This document shows, one piece after another, positions 26,627 through 36,262 of a stretch of 64,000 nt of DNA; within the stretch, counting starts at the first letter, position 1; each line of letters starts with the position of its first letter. This stretch comes from Photobacterium toruni. GTDB lineage: Bacteria; Pseudomonadota; Gammaproteobacteria; Enterobacterales; Vibrionaceae. The translations under genes and the position numbers were made by a program. The notes beneath the pieces are model-generated. The model ran no database searches. It saw only the letters and a list, made by a program, of their open reading frames with translations, and was not told the DNA's origin. The stretch covers positions 1,240,001 to 1,304,000 of the forward strand of contig NZ_AP024854.1 of NCBI RefSeq assembly GCF_024529955.1, given 5' to 3'.

Positions 26627-27688
26627 ATGTCTGAATGTTTTGATCCGATTGACCATCCTCATCGTCGTTATAATCCGTTAACAGGGCAGTGGGTGTTAGT
26701 TTCACCTCACCGCGCTAAGCGTCCGTGGCAAGGTGCTGATGAGCAGCCACAACCGGAATCGAATGTTGCTTATGACGGTTCTTGTTTTTTATGCCCAACC
26801 AATACCCGTGTATCTGGTGATAAAAACCCAGATTACACTGGCACTTATGTTTTTAGTAATGATCACGCAGCATTAACTGCTGATACGCCAAGTGCGCCTG
26901 AAAATAGTAATCCATTATTTCGTTGCCAAAGTGCACGTGGTTTAAGCCGAGTTATTTGTTTTTCACCTCACCACAGTAAAACGCTGCCGCAATTATCAGT
27001 TGGCGCTATTCGTAAAGTGGTTGATACGTGGAATGAGCAGATTGAAGAGTTAGGTAAAGATTACGTTTGGGTGCAAGCATTTGAAAATAAGGGCTCGGTA
27101 ATGGGGTGTTCACAACCACATCCCCATGGTCAAATTTGGGCTAATAGTTTTTTACCCAATGAAATTAGCCGTAAAGATGCTTTATTACGTGAATATTTTG
27201 CGCAGCATGGGACTAACTTATTAGTTGATTATGTTAATAGTGAGCTAGAAGATGGCTCCCGTACTGTAGTTGAAACTGAGCATTGGTTAGCGGTGGTACC
27301 TTATTGGGCGGCATGGCCATTTGAAACCATGTTATTACCTAAAACGCATATTCGCCGTATGGATGATCTCACTCAAGCCCAGCGTGATGATTTGGCTTTG
27401 GCGATTAAAAAATTAACCAGTCGTTACGATAATCTCTTTAAATGTTCTTTCCCTTATTCAATGGGATGGCATTACGCACCTTTCTTTGAATCTGATGCTA
27501 ATTTTAGTGATACCTCAACCGATCACTGGCAGCTTCATGCGCTGTTTTATCCGCCATTATTGCGTTCAGCGACAGTGAAAAAGTTTATGGTGGGTTATGA
27601 AATGTTGGCTGAAAGTCAACGCGATTTAACCGCAGAACAAGCAGCAGAAAAATTACGCGCAGTCAGTGACGTACACTATTTAGATTAA
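26627..27688 (+). CDS. galT: galactose-1-phosphate uridylyltransferase GalT
   Basis: Exchanges galactose-1-phosphate with UDP-glucose to give UDP-galactose and glucose-1-phosphate (Leloir pathway). The 353-residue protein has the catalytic HPHGQ motif (165-169, nucleophile His167), the metal-binding C53xxC56 pair and the N-terminal [25 protein letters not shown]. First gene of galTKM. The usual galE partner is not in front of it, so UDP-galactose 4-epimerase must be encoded elsewhere. GalR-like and CRP-like sites precede it. Confidence 0.97.
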   Translation: MSECFDPIDHPHRRYNPLTGQWVLVSPHRAKRPWQGADEQPQPESNVAYDGSCFLCPTNTRVSGDKNPDYTGTYVFSNDHAALTADTPSAPENSNPLFRCQSARGLSRVICFSPHHSKTLPQLSVGAIRKVVDTWNEQIEELGKDYVWVQAFENKGSVMGCSQPHPHGQIWANSFLPNEISRKDALLREYFAQHGTNLLVDYVNSELEDGSRTVVETEHWLAVVPYWAAWPFETMLLPKTHIRRMDDLTQAQRDDLALAIKKLTSRYDNLFKCSFPYSMGWHYAPFFESDANFSDTSTDHWQLHALFYPPLLRSATVKKFMVGYEMLAESQRDLTAEQAAEKLRAVSDVHYLD

Positions 27689-27753
27689 GTGCTAAATGGT
27701 GTTAATAAATAACATTTTTTCTTGATAATCTTTGGTAATAGTAGGTAAAAATA

Positions 27754-28944
27754 ATGACAACAAATCGTACTCAACACCTTATTGATAATGTATCAGCCGT
27801 TTTCTCTTCAGTATTAGGTTATGTAGCTAGTCATATTATTCAAGCACCTGGGCGTGTAAATATTATTGGTGAGCATACAGATTATAATGATGGTTTTGTG
27901 CTTCCTTGTGCCATTGATTATCAAGCAATAGTGGCAGCTTCACGTCGTGACGATAATATCGTGCGAGTAGTAGCGGTTGATTACAATAATGAAATAAGTG
28001 AATTTGATATTACTCAACCACTTGAATTTGATCAGCAATGCATGTGGGTAAATTACGTGCGTGGAGTGATTAAATGTCTACTTGAGCGCGGTTATGTACT
28101 TGGTGGTGCAGATATTGTTATTAGTGGTAATGTTCCACAAGGTGCTGGTTTAAGCTCTTCTGCTGCACTTGAAGTGGTCATTGGTCAAACATTTAAAGCG
28201 TTATTTGATCTTACTATTAGTCAGCAAGAAATAGCACTGAATGGTCAACAAGCAGAAAACCAGTTTGTTGGTTGTAATTGCGGCATTATGGATCAATTAA
28301 TTTCAGCAGAAGGAGAGCAAAACCACGCACTATTAATTGATTGCCGATCGTTAGAAACAACGGCTGTTGCTATGCCTGAAGATATGGCGGTAGTGATCAT
28401 TAATTCTAATAAGAAACGTGGCTTAGTGGATAGTGAATACAATACTCGCCGTGCACAATGTGAACAAGCTGCGGCTTTCTTTGGTGTACCAGCCTTACGT
28501 GATGTGACACTAGCGACATTTATCGCACGTGAAGCAGAACTTGAGCCGATGGTTGCTAAACGCGCACGTCATGTGATCACTGAAAATATGCGAACGGAAC
28601 AAGCTGCTATCGCGTTAAGTAATGGCAATATGGCGTTGTTGGCAGAGCTGATGGCAGAGTCACATGCATCAATGCGTGATGATTTTGAAATTACGGTATC
28701 TGAAATTGATACGTTGGTTGATATGGTGAAAAGTGTTATTGGTAATCAAGGTGGCGTACGCATGACTGGCGGCGGCTTTGGTGGGTGTATTGTTGCATTA
28801 GTACCGCCAACATTTGTTAATGCTATTACGGCTGAAGTGAATGCTAAATATCAGGCAGCAACAGGCTTACAGGCAACCATTTATGTTTGTAAGGCAATGG
28901 CGGGCGCTGGGGTTATCAGTGAACAGAAGTTAGCGATAGCGTAA
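27754..28944 (+). CDS. galK: galactokinase GalK
   Basis: Phosphorylates alpha-D-galactose with ATP, the first committed Leloir step. 396 residues with the GHMP-kinase signatures: [24 protein letters not shown] near the N-terminus, the phosphate-binding [11 protein letters not shown] loop, and [17 protein letters not shown] near the C-terminus. It lies 65 bases after galT and 16 bases before galM, in the same operon. Confidence 0.97.
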   Translation: MTTNRTQHLIDNVSAVFSSVLGYVASHIIQAPGRVNIIGEHTDYNDGFVLPCAIDYQAIVAASRRDDNIVRVVAVDYNNEISEFDITQPLEFDQQCMWVNYVRGVIKCLLERGYVLGGADIVISGNVPQGAGLSSSAALEVVIGQTFKALFDLTISQQEIALNGQQAENQFVGCNCGIMDQLISAEGEQNHALLIDCRSLETTAVAMPEDMAVVIINSNKKRGLVDSEYNTRRAQCEQAAAFFGVPALRDVTLATFIAREAELEPMVAKRARHVITENMRTEQAAIALSNGNMALLAELMAESHASMRDDFEITVSEIDTLVDMVKSVIGNQGGVRMTGGGFGGCIVALVPPTFVNAITAEVNAKYQAATGLQATIYVCKAMAGAGVISEQKLAIA

Positions 28945-28960
28945 TTTAAGGCGATTGAAT

Positions 28961-30049
28961 ATGTTAACTCACTTACCTCAACATGCTATTACCCTACATC
29001 AATCAATGACTGTTGATATGGCAGCTGATGGTTTACCTGCGAAACTGATCACCCTTGTTAATCAACACGGTATGTCAGTCACGCTAATGGATATTGGTGC
29101 CACATGGCTTAGTTGCTGTGTGCCAGTAACTGTTAATCAACAATCAGAGCTTAGAGAAGTTTTGCTTGGAGTCAGTACGCTGACTGATTTTTATCAGCAA
29201 CGAGCGTATTTAGGTGCAACTGTTGGGCGTTATGCTAACCGTATTGCGGCAGGGAAATTTAGTATCGATGGTGAAGATTACCAAGTTTCAGTCAATCAAA
29301 ATGGTAATTGTTTGCATGGCGGTGAAAATGGTTTTAATCATCGTCGTTGGCAAATGCAGCAAGTAAATGCCACTGAAGTACAATTTAGTTTGCTATCTGT
29401 TGATGGTGATATGGGATTTCCTGGTAATTTGCAGGTTGTTGTTACTTATACGCTGACTGAAAATAATGAGTTAACCATTCGATACAGCGCGGAAACGGAT
29501 AAACCGACAGTGGTGAATCTTACTAATCATGGTTATTTTAATTTATTAGGGGCAGATAGTGGCGATGATTGTTTATCACATCAGTTAATGATCAATGCTG
29601 ATCATTATTTGCCAACCGATCAGACAGGAATTCCATGGGGCGAATTTAAGACGGTTGAAGCAACAAGTTTTGATTTTCGCCAGCTTAAAAGGATTAATCA
29701 AGATTGGTTAGTCGATAATGATCAACAGCAAGCACAAGGGTACGATCATGCGTTTATATTACACCCAGATGTACGTCGTGCCACCACTGCTTGTGCAACG
29801 GCCATTGCACCTGATAACTCATTAATAATGGATGTATTAACGACTAAACCTGCGATGCAATTATATACAGGGAATTTTTTAGCCGGATGCCCAAATCAAA
29901 TGGGTGGTGAGTATGTGAATTACAGTGGTTTTGCACTTGAAACGCAGTTTTTGCCAGATTCACCTAATCATCCAGAGTGGCAAGATAATGATGCTACTTT
30001 GCGGCCTAATGAACATTATCATTACTTAACCTGTTATCGGTTTCGTTAG
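28961..30049 (+). CDS. galM: aldose 1-epimerase (mutarotase) GalM
   Basis: Interconverts beta- and alpha-galactose so that lactose-derived galactose can enter GalK. 362 residues from ATG 28961. A TTG two codons upstream is too close to the TAAGG ribosome site. Family landmarks are VGRYANRIAAGKFSIDG, CLHGGENGFNHRRWQM, the catalytic His in VNLTNHGYFNLLG, and the Glu-bearing C-terminal segment GFALETQFLPDSPNHP. Last gene of the operon, followed by a strong terminator. Confidence 0.95.
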   Translation: MLTHLPQHAITLHQSMTVDMAADGLPAKLITLVNQHGMSVTLMDIGATWLSCCVPVTVNQQSELREVLLGVSTLTDFYQQRAYLGATVGRYANRIAAGKFSIDGEDYQVSVNQNGNCLHGGENGFNHRRWQMQQVNATEVQFSLLSVDGDMGFPGNLQVVVTYTLTENNELTIRYSAETDKPTVVNLTNHGYFNLLGADSGDDCLSHQLMINADHYLPTDQTGIPWGEFKTVEATSFDFRQLKRINQDWLVDNDQQQAQGYDHAFILHPDVRRATTACATAIAPDNSLIMDVLTTKPAMQLYTGNFLAGCPNQMGGEYVNYSGFALETQFLPDSPNHPEWQDNDATLRPNEHYHYLTCYRFR

Positions 30050-30078
30050 TCATTAGTTTTATAATAAAGATAATTTTT

Positions 30079-30126
30079 ACGCCTACAGTTTATAACTATG
30101 ATGAGTTAATACTGTAGGCGTTTTTG
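30079..30126 (+). terminator. terminator of galTKM
   Basis: ACGCCTACAGT (30079-30089) pairs with ACTGTAGGCGT (30111-30121), followed by a T-run. It starts 30 bases after the galM stop. The A/T-rich left flank suggests it can also stop the convergent kinase-like gene. Confidence 0.85.
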
Positions 30127-30133
30127 TTGATGG

Positions 30134-30652
30134 TTATTTATTATAAAATGCATTAAGTTGTTGGATAATTTCATCTTTACCATCAACGTTGTGTAATTTT
30201 TTAACACTCTCATCGGGAATCTCAAAAATATGTTTAATCGCTTCAGCGCTGGCATTAGAAATACCATTAGTGCGATATTCTAAGCGTTGGTGAATTAACC
30301 GATCTGATGTCGTAACATAAATCATATCGATATTGCTAATATGCTGACGAATGTAATCACGGTGCTTTTTCTTGTATGCTCCTTGCGTGATCACTAGACG
30401 CGGATAAATAGCGCGATAGTAGTTAATTTTATCTACAATACGACAAAAAAATTGGTCTCGCATTTCTTCAGTGAAAGGCTGTTTAGCAGCAATAACCTGA
30501 TGCATCTCGTCAGTAAGATCATCATCAGCATGATAAACAAACCATTCATGATGTGCGCCAATGACGTCACCGACAAATGACTTTCCAGCACCCGATAAAC
30601 CAAACAAAAACAGTACTGATGGGGCAGAAGTTAGTTGAAGGCGATGGCTCAT
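30134..30652 (-). CDS. P-loop kinase-like protein
   Basis: A 172-residue cytoplasmic nucleotide-binding protein. It begins with a Walker A loop, LFLFGLSGAGKS (residues about 14-25). HADDDLTDEM follows and may be the substrate/base region, then RLVITQGAYKKKHRDYIRQH and the adenine-side VTTSDRLIHQRLEYR. The layout resembles gluconate and shikimate kinase-like small-molecule kinases. The exact substrate is not evident. Start ATG 30652 is 18 codons inside a longer open frame and is chosen because the P-loop fold starts just after it. Convergent with galM, so a sugar-kinase role is possible but unproven. Confidence 0.7.
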   Translation of the reverse strand: MSHRLQLTSAPSVLFLFGLSGAGKSFVGDVIGAHHEWFVYHADDDLTDEMHQVIAAKQPFTEEMRDQFFCRIVDKINYYRAIYPRLVITQGAYKKKHRDYIRQHISNIDMIYVTTSDRLIHQRLEYRTNGISNASAEAIKHIFEIPDESVKKLHNVDGKDEIIQQLNAFYNK

Positions 30653-30884
30653 TAAATGCTCTCTGTAAATGACGATTAGATTATGGCAATTGCATTTAAC
30701 ATACAATTACTCGCTGGGACGTTAATGTGCCAAATTATTGCGGCAGTTAAAAGTTTAAAATTACAAAAAATACCGATAAAGAATAAAAAATAGACATTAG
30801 GTGCGGTTTACATTCATAAATAACTCCTAGCGATAAATTTCATGGTAAAACAGTAGTCGAAAAACTAGAAGGGATCGAAAAATA

Positions 30885-31241
30885 ATGCAAACAATACTAA
30901 TGATAATTAATGATGCGCCTTATGGATCAGAACGTCCATTTAATGCATTGCGCCTCGCGATAAAATTGAACGAGCAAGAAGCTGAACCGGTAGCTGTGAA
31001 AGTTTTTTTAATGTCAGATGCTGTAACGTGTGCACTGGAAAAACAATCGCCAACGGAAGGTTATGATATTCAACAAATGGTTGAGATTGTTTTAGCACAA
31101 GGTGGTGAAGTTAAGCTGTGCAAAACGTGTTGTGCTGCGCGTGGACTAACAGCATTACCTTTAATTGAAGATGTCGTTCTTGCAACATTGGATGATTTAG
31201 CAGAATGGACACTTGCAGCTGATAAAGTGTTTACATTTTAA
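30885..31241 (+). CDS. ychN: DsrE-family protein YchN
   Basis: A 118-residue cytoplasmic protein of the DsrE/F superfamily, related to sulfur-relay subunits. It matches E. coli YchN along its length: ILMIINDAPYGSERPFNALRLAIKL, VFLMSDAVTCALEKQSPTEGYDIQQM, the cysteine motif VKLCKTCCAARGL, and the ending EWTLAADKVFTF. The conserved cysteine in KLCKTC is the candidate sulfur carrier. The cellular role of YchN is not established. Start ATG 30885 has a GGGATCGAAAAATA leader. Confidence 0.93.
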   Translation: MQTILMIINDAPYGSERPFNALRLAIKLNEQEAEPVAVKVFLMSDAVTCALEKQSPTEGYDIQQMVEIVLAQGGEVKLCKTCCAARGLTALPLIEDVVLATLDDLAEWTLAADKVFTF

Positions 31242-31258
31242 AGTATCATCGTTAAACA

Positions 31259-31295
31259 ATAACCGCGCAAGTGACAGTGTCACCTGTGCGGTTAT
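31259..31295. terminator. bidirectional terminator between ychN and galR
   Basis: ATAACCGC (31259-31266) pairs with GCGGTTAT (31288-31295), enclosing an inner GTGAC/GTCAC pairing. It lies in the gap between the convergent genes. The T-tracts are modest. Confidence 0.6.
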
Positions 31296-31335
31296 ATCAC
31301 CGTGACATAGAAATACAGTTAGAATAGAGGGTCGA

Positions 31336-32364
31336 CTATTGAGGAGTCATTACTGATAAACGTTTCACTAAGGTCGGTACAAATAGATGCGTAATATTTG
31401 AATCAGCTTTAGTGGTATCGAGTGTTGATTGTTTAGCCGCCGTCGCTAATTGAAAAGCCAATTGCGTTGCTTGTTCTGCCATGATTTGAATGGGGTAGCG
31501 CACTGTTGTTAGTTTCGGATGCAGATATTTAGCAATTAAGCCGTCATCAAAGCCAATTAAAGACATCTGATTTGGTACGGTTAAACCATTTCCCTCAAGC
31601 ACAGATAAACATCCTGCCGCCATATAATCGTTATAAGCTGCGATAGCTGTAATAGGTAGATTTTTAGTCAAAAGGTTAGTCATTGCTATTTCGCCGCCAT
31701 CTTCATCTGGCGTACCATATTCAATATAATTTTGTGGTGCAGTGAGTTGATGTGCTTGTAATGCGTCTAAATAGCCTTGCTTACGCTGTTCAGTATCTTC
31801 AATATCATGATTAGAGCAAATATAGCCAATATGCTGGTGGCCATGTTTAATTAATAGCTCTGTGGCTAAATAAGATCCTCGATGGTTATCAAGAGCAATG
31901 CAGCGATCAGCGATCTCAGGAATAAAGCGATTGATAAGCACCATTCCTGGTACTTCTTGTGCGTAAGCGATTAATTCATCATTAGATAAACTTTTACTGT
32001 GAATAATTAATGTATCACAGCGGCTATTGATCAATAATTCAATAACATCACGTTCACTGTCGGCATTATGGTAGCCATTACCGATCAATAAATGCTTATT
32101 GTGTTGACGAGCAATATTATCGATCGATTTGATCATCGCGCCAAAGAAAGGATCAGAAACATCACCGACTAAGACCCCAATGGTATTGGTTGATTGGCTG
32201 ACTAATGCTCGAGCATTGGCATTGGGACGATAACCTAGTGTTTTCATTGCTTGCGTTACTGCGGTAATAGCAGCTTCACTTGCTTTTGGTGATTTATTGA
32301 TCACCCTAGATACGGTTGCGACAGATACATCGGCGAGTTTCGCCACATCTTTGATTGTTGCCAT
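31336..32364 (-). CDS. galR: galactose operon repressor GalR/GalS
   Basis: LacI-family repressor that binds galactose. From ATG 32364 (AGAGG ribosome site) it has 342 residues. The helix-turn-helix [30 protein letters not shown] and the core segments VGDVSDPFFGAMIKSID, LLIGNGYHNADSERDVIELL, GYICSNHDIEDTEQRKQGY and PTLVKRLSVMTPQ track E. coli GalR/GalS closely. It cannot be told from GalS by sequence alone. A GalR-type operator lies in its own promoter region (32485-32498), so autoregulation is likely. Confidence 0.93.
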   Translation of the reverse strand: MATIKDVAKLADVSVATVSRVINKSPKASEAAITAVTQAMKTLGYRPNANARALVSQSTNTIGVLVGDVSDPFFGAMIKSIDNIARQHNKHLLIGNGYHNADSERDVIELLINSRCDTLIIHSKSLSNDELIAYAQEVPGMVLINRFIPEIADRCIALDNHRGSYLATELLIKHGHQHIGYICSNHDIEDTEQRKQGYLDALQAHQLTAPQNYIEYGTPDEDGGEIAMTNLLTKNLPITAIAAYNDYMAAGCLSVLEGNGLTVPNQMSLIGFDDGLIAKYLHPKLTTVRYPIQIMAEQATQLAFQLATAAKQSTLDTTKADSNITHLFVPTLVKRLSVMTPQ

Positions 32365-32484
32365 GATCACCTCTTTGCTGTTAAAGCTATTAAACTACGG
32401 TTGTGTAAATAACGCAATTTAACTGTGTGATATAGCTAGCTAATTCGAAATGATATTCTTTGTAAATCAAGATTTAATTGATAA

Positions 32485-32498
32485 TGTAAACGTTAACA
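32485..32498. promoter_or_regulatory. GalR-type operator upstream of galR and ygjH
   Basis: TGTAAACGTTAACA has the GalR/LacI-family plan with central CG. It lies 121 bases before galR and 65 bases before the divergent ygjH start. Autoregulation of galR is the natural reading; an effect on ygjH is possible. Confidence 0.55.
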
Positions 32499-32535
32499 TA
32501 CTGTATGTGTATATCATGATTAATAATGAGCTTAA

Positions 32536-32895
<360 letters not shown>

Positions 32896-32978
32896 TTGCT
32901 TTTTATAATACTAAAAGCAGGGTAGTGGCGAGAGTGGTTTTTATTATTTGCGTAGCTATAAATTACTTATTCGTCACT

Positions 32979-33584
32979 ATTAGCTGGTTTATGCGCTGTT
33001 TAAATGAAGAGATCGCGCGAAAGGCTAATAAAGAAGATCAATGTAAAGGCGCATTTTGGGAAGGACGGTTTAAGTCGCAAGCTCTTTTGGATCAACAAGC
33101 ATTACTTTCGTGCATGATGTACGTTGATTTAAATCCTATTAGGGCGGGCGTGGCACCATCATTAGAGCAATCAGATTTCACCTCGATTCAGCAGCGCATT
33201 CGCGAATATCATCAACCTAAAATCTCTCGCTCAAATAAAGCATCACCCAGCGCTAACCATTTTCAATTATTACCTTTTGTAGGCGCTGAGCACTCAGCTA
33301 AAACAGCTGGAATAAACGTTGCTTTTGCCGATTACCTCGAACTTATTGACTGGACAGGCCGATGTCTTCGTAATGATAAAAAAGGCTTTATTGCATCTAA
33401 CCAGCCCAAGATTTTACAACAATTGGGAATAACGTCAGACGCTTGGCTTGAGCACAGTGAACAGTTTATGGAGCGTTATGCCAATGTAAGCGGAAAATGG
33501 TCTCGAATGTGTGCTTTCAAACAACATGCAGGTGGGCATTGGTGTAAAGGGAAGTCGGCGAGTCACCAGTTACATCCCAAATAA
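32979..33584 (+). pseudogene. truncated REP-associated (Y1_Tnp-like) transposase
   Basis: From ISWFMRCLNEEIARKANKED onward the sequence matches the C-terminal two thirds of a transposase family common in Vibrio, Shewanella and Photobacterium, through GAFWEGRFKSQALLD and YVDLNPIRAG to the end. The N-terminal part, which should carry the HUH metal site and the catalytic tyrosine, is absent. The preceding in-frame codons (from about 32925) look unrelated. It directly follows ygjH with no inverted repeats that I can see. It reads as a 5'-deleted remnant, not an active gene. Confidence 0.75.
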
Positions 33585-33944
33585 TAAAGTTTCTTATCAT
33601 CAGATGAAAATACTGCAATAACGATCAATATTGTGGATTTTGTTGATCCTGAAATATAGAAATAGAATTGATTTAACCAAGAATGTAAAAAATAAGCAGT
33701 AATTTTTATAGTAAATAGCATTTTTTTTAGTGAGATGATTTATTTTTGAGGGGCGCGATTGAAGAATAAAACATATGGCTGTCCACAATATAACCACAAT
33801 ATACATGGGGCATTGATCACAGATTGATACATTAGTGATTAAAACCTAAGTTAGTGAACTAATATTCGTCATATTAAGGCGTTATGATATTTATTTGGTA
33901 CTAATATAACAAAAAATTATCTGCATTAAATAGGGAGTAATAAT
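33585..33944. other. AT-rich interval after the transposase remnant
   Basis: About 360 bases with no convincing gene. Frames found here have no ribosome site and read as low-complexity Ile/Phe/Lys strings. The right end must hold the promoter of the CHMI-like gene (AGGGAG ribosome site at about 33931). Confidence 0.45.
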
Positions 33945-34286
33945 ATGCCGCATTGTATCGTGGAATACGCCAAGGATTTAGAAAATGACATTGATTTAAA
34001 TGAATTAATGACGACTACGCATTTTTCTATTTTTAGTTCAGGTATTTTTGAAGAAGAAGATATAAAAACTCGACTTATTCCTTATGAGATTTATCGTACG
34101 GGAACAATAGCAAAGCCATTTGTACATATTACATTACGTATTTTACCGGGTCGTTCTGAGCAACAGAAAGATACCTTATCAGAGCTGATATTGCATAATG
34201 TTGCTTCAATGTTTCATTCTGATATAGCAATTAGTGTTGAGATTGAAGATATTAATCAGCAAGCTTATCGAAAATATGTAGTATAA
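33945..34286 (+). CDS. 5-carboxymethyl-2-hydroxymuconate isomerase family protein
   Basis: A 113-residue tautomerase-superfamily protein. It starts MPHCIVEYAKDLENDIDLNELM, with the N-terminal proline that serves as catalytic base in this family after Met removal. It continues with GIFEEEDIKTRLIPYEIYR, FVHITLRILPGRSEQQKDTLSE and SVEIEDINQQAYRKYVV. This is the HpcD/CHMI pattern. CHMI acts in homoprotocatechuate breakdown, but no other gene of that pathway is in the window. The physiological role here is therefore open. Ribosome site AGGGAG 9 bases upstream. Confidence 0.85.
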   Translation: MPHCIVEYAKDLENDIDLNELMTTTHFSIFSSGIFEEEDIKTRLIPYEIYRTGTIAKPFVHITLRILPGRSEQQKDTLSELILHNVASMFHSDIAISVEIEDINQQAYRKYVV

Positions 34287-34376
34287 ATTTGCAAGTTAAG
34301 TTTTTTTTCAAATTTATTTGCAATGAACACTGTTTTTATGTTGTCATATACCTGTATTTTATAAATAGGAAAAGTC

Positions 34377-34775
34377 ATGAATAAGAAACTTCTGGTTGTT
34401 GCTTTGGGGTCATTAGCGTTAGTCGCATGTAGTGCACAAGACATTGAAACAACTACCGAGGCAAATATGCAAACGGGTTGTGACTATACTCACGCAATTC
34501 CTGGCGGTTGGCAGCAAGGTGAGATCACACCTGAAGTAACAGCTGCAGCACAAGCAGCGGTAAAAGAAATTGTAGGTGATCACCAGCTGAAAAATGTTAT
34601 TCGTGTTACTCAACAAGTTGTTGCTGGCATGAATTATAACGTGACATTTTCAATCGAAAATCATGATGTTTATACAGCGAAAGTCTTTCGTAGTTTAAAA
34701 AATACGTATACCGTTGAGTCTGTAAGTAAGAACGTTGGTTCAGCTTCAAATTGTGATGTATCTAATCATTTATAG
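34377..34775 (+). CDS. cystatin-like lipoprotein
   Basis: A 132-residue predicted lipoprotein. The signal peptide ends in the lipobox LVAC (Cys18, followed by Ser, which favours the outer membrane). The mature part has the cystatin landmarks: an early Gly pair (IPGGWQQG), a helix (EVTAAAQAAVKEIVG), and the first hairpin QQVVAGMNYNV, the QxVxG signature that plugs into papain-type proteases. Two cysteines (NMQTGCDY and ASNCDVS) may form a disulfide. Inhibition of cysteine proteases is inferred from the motif; a structural role is possible. Followed by a strong terminator, so monocistronic. Confidence 0.8.
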   Translation: MNKKLLVVALGSLALVACSAQDIETTTEANMQTGCDYTHAIPGGWQQGEITPEVTAAAQAAVKEIVGDHQLKNVIRVTQQVVAGMNYNVTFSIENHDVYTAKVFRSLKNTYTVESVSKNVGSASNCDVSNHL

Positions 34776-34810
34776 ATTATGGTTGTTATTTAGCCATTCA
34801 TCTTTAATGA

Positions 34811-34860
34811 AAAACAGCCACTAATATTGATCGTTTATCAATATTAGTGGCTGTTTTTTT
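34811..34860 (+). terminator. terminator of the cystatin-like gene
   Basis: A perfect 21-bp stem (34811-34831 with 34837-34857), 5-base loop and T-run, 36 bases after the stop codon. It is one of the strongest intrinsic terminators in the window. Confidence 0.93.
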
Positions 34861-35087
34861 ATGTCTATTTTTAGTCGGCTAATATTACTTTTATAGCGTG
34901 ATAGTAAAAACAATAACCGTTCGTACTTTTTCAATTAAATAAAGCGGTTAACCTACCTTGTAGACGCTAGATTTGGCTATTTAAGTTAATACAAAAAACA
35001 CTTATTTGTTCACTTTTTTTACTGGTAATTAATGGTTTGTTGTTATTAATATAAGCCTGTTTTTAGACTTAAATAGAGTAATTATTG

Positions 35088-35738
35088 ATGCATGTAGCAA
35101 AAAAACAATTCGATGGTGAAGTCTTTTCTCATCAAGATTTAAGTGAAGCAACCTTTGAACAATGTCAGTTTTATCGCTGTGATTTTTCACGTGCAAACTT
35201 AACTGATGCTTGTTTTGTTGATTGTAGCTTTATTGAAGCAGGAGAGACTGACGGTTGCAGTTTTGTTTATGCGAAATTAAAAGATGCCAGTTTTAAAGGT
35301 TGTAATTTAGCGATGGCAAATTTTCGTAATGCACAATGCTTTGGTGTTGAATTACACCAATGTAATCTTAAGGGGGCTGATTTCCATTATGCGTCTTTTG
35401 CTAATTATATTACTCAACACTCCTTTTTTTGTTCGGCATTTATATCTGGATGCAATTTAAGTTATGCTAATTTAGAGAGTGTGATGCTTGAAAAATGTGA
35501 GCTATTTGAAAACCGTTGGCGTGGCGCTAATTTAACGGGAGTATCATTTAAAGGTTCTGATTTAAGTCGTGGTGAATTTTCAAGTGAACAATGGCAACAA
35601 GCGATATTTAATGACGCCAACTTATGCCATGTTGATCTTGATGATGTTGATGTTCGTCGAGTTTCTTTGGAAGGCGTTCAAATTTGTGATTGGCAACAAG
35701 AGCAACTTTTGGGAAATTTAGGCATAGTTGTTTTATAG
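35088..35738 (+). CDS. qnr: Qnr-family pentapeptide repeat protein
   Basis: A 216-residue right-handed beta-helix protein of the kind that protects DNA gyrase and topoisomerase IV from quinolones. Qnr proteins are about 218 residues. It follows QnrA closely: FSHQDLSEATFEQCQFYRCDFS, DCSFIEAG, DASFKGCNLAMANF, FFCSAFISGCNLSYANL, LEKCELFENRW, GSDLSRGEFS and the ending DWQQEQLLGNLGIVVL. Nearly every fifth residue is Phe or Leu, as the fold requires. ATG 35088 is preferred over a TTG one codon earlier. No LexA box or mobile element flanks it, so it looks like a native chromosomal gene. Actual resistance is untested. Confidence 0.93.
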   Translation: MHVAKKQFDGEVFSHQDLSEATFEQCQFYRCDFSRANLTDACFVDCSFIEAGETDGCSFVYAKLKDASFKGCNLAMANFRNAQCFGVELHQCNLKGADFHYASFANYITQHSFFCSAFISGCNLSYANLESVMLEKCELFENRWRGANLTGVSFKGSDLSRGEFSSEQWQQAIFNDANLCHVDLDDVDVRRVSLEGVQICDWQQEQLLGNLGIVVL

Positions 35739-35761
35739 GCTGTTTGACTGATGAATAATTA

Positions 35762-35788
35762 CCACAGGAATACCGGATATACCTGTGG
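35762..35788. terminator. hairpin between qnr and glyoxalase gene
   Basis: CCACAGG pairs with CCTGTGG in the gap between the convergent genes. It has a loop of about 13 bases and no T-tract, so termination is possible but not certain. Confidence 0.4.
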
Positions 35789-35804
35789 CTGCATTGATTA
35801 ACGG

Positions 35805-36245
35805 TTACCATTCACCAATGTTAGGTTGTGAAAGCCATGGTTCAGTAGGGGATAATGGTTCACCTTTTTGTAGTAATTCAATTGAAATACCATCAGGAGA
35901 ACGAACAAAGGCCATGTGACCATCACGAGGTGGGCGATTAATCGTAACGCCACTGTCTTGTAAGTGCTGACATAATTGGTAAATATCATCAACACGGAAG
36001 GCAAGATGACCAAAATTACGGCCCCCCCTATAAGCTTCAGTATCCCAATTATAGGTTAATTCTAATAATGGTGATTGTGTTTGAGCTGCTGCTTGCGCTT
36101 GTACGGGTGCGGCTAAAAATACTAAGGTAAAACGCCCACGTTCACTTTCTTTTCTATTTGTTTCAACTAACCCTAATTGATTACAGTAAAAATTCAGTGA
36201 GGCATTCAAATCACTGACACGTACCATAGTGTGTAAATATTCCAT
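35805..36245 (-). CDS. VOC-family glyoxalase, lactoylglutathione lyase-like
   Basis: A 146-residue vicinal oxygen chelate protein resembling GloA, which converts the methylglyoxal-glutathione hemithioacetal to S-lactoylglutathione. All four expected metal ligands can be placed: H5 in YLHTMVRV, Glu in LLELTYNW, His in FGHLAFRV and Glu in SIELLQKG. It is slightly longer than E. coli GloA (135) at its C-terminus. Single gene. The frame's ATG has an AGGAGATAAG ribosome site. A paralogue elsewhere may be the main GloA. Confidence 0.87.
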   Translation of the reverse strand: MEYLHTMVRVSDLNASLNFYCNQLGLVETNRKESERGRFTLVFLAAPVQAQAAAQTQSPLLELTYNWDTEAYRGGRNFGHLAFRVDDIYQLCQHLQDSGVTINRPPRDGHMAFVRSPDGISIELLQKGEPLSPTEPWLSQPNIGEW

Positions 36246-36262
36246 TACTTATCTCCTGAACA

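Noticed and set aside
33600..33806. Minus-strand 68-codon frame after the transposase remnant
   Set aside because: AT-rich Ile/Phe/Lys string without a ribosome site; typical chance frame.
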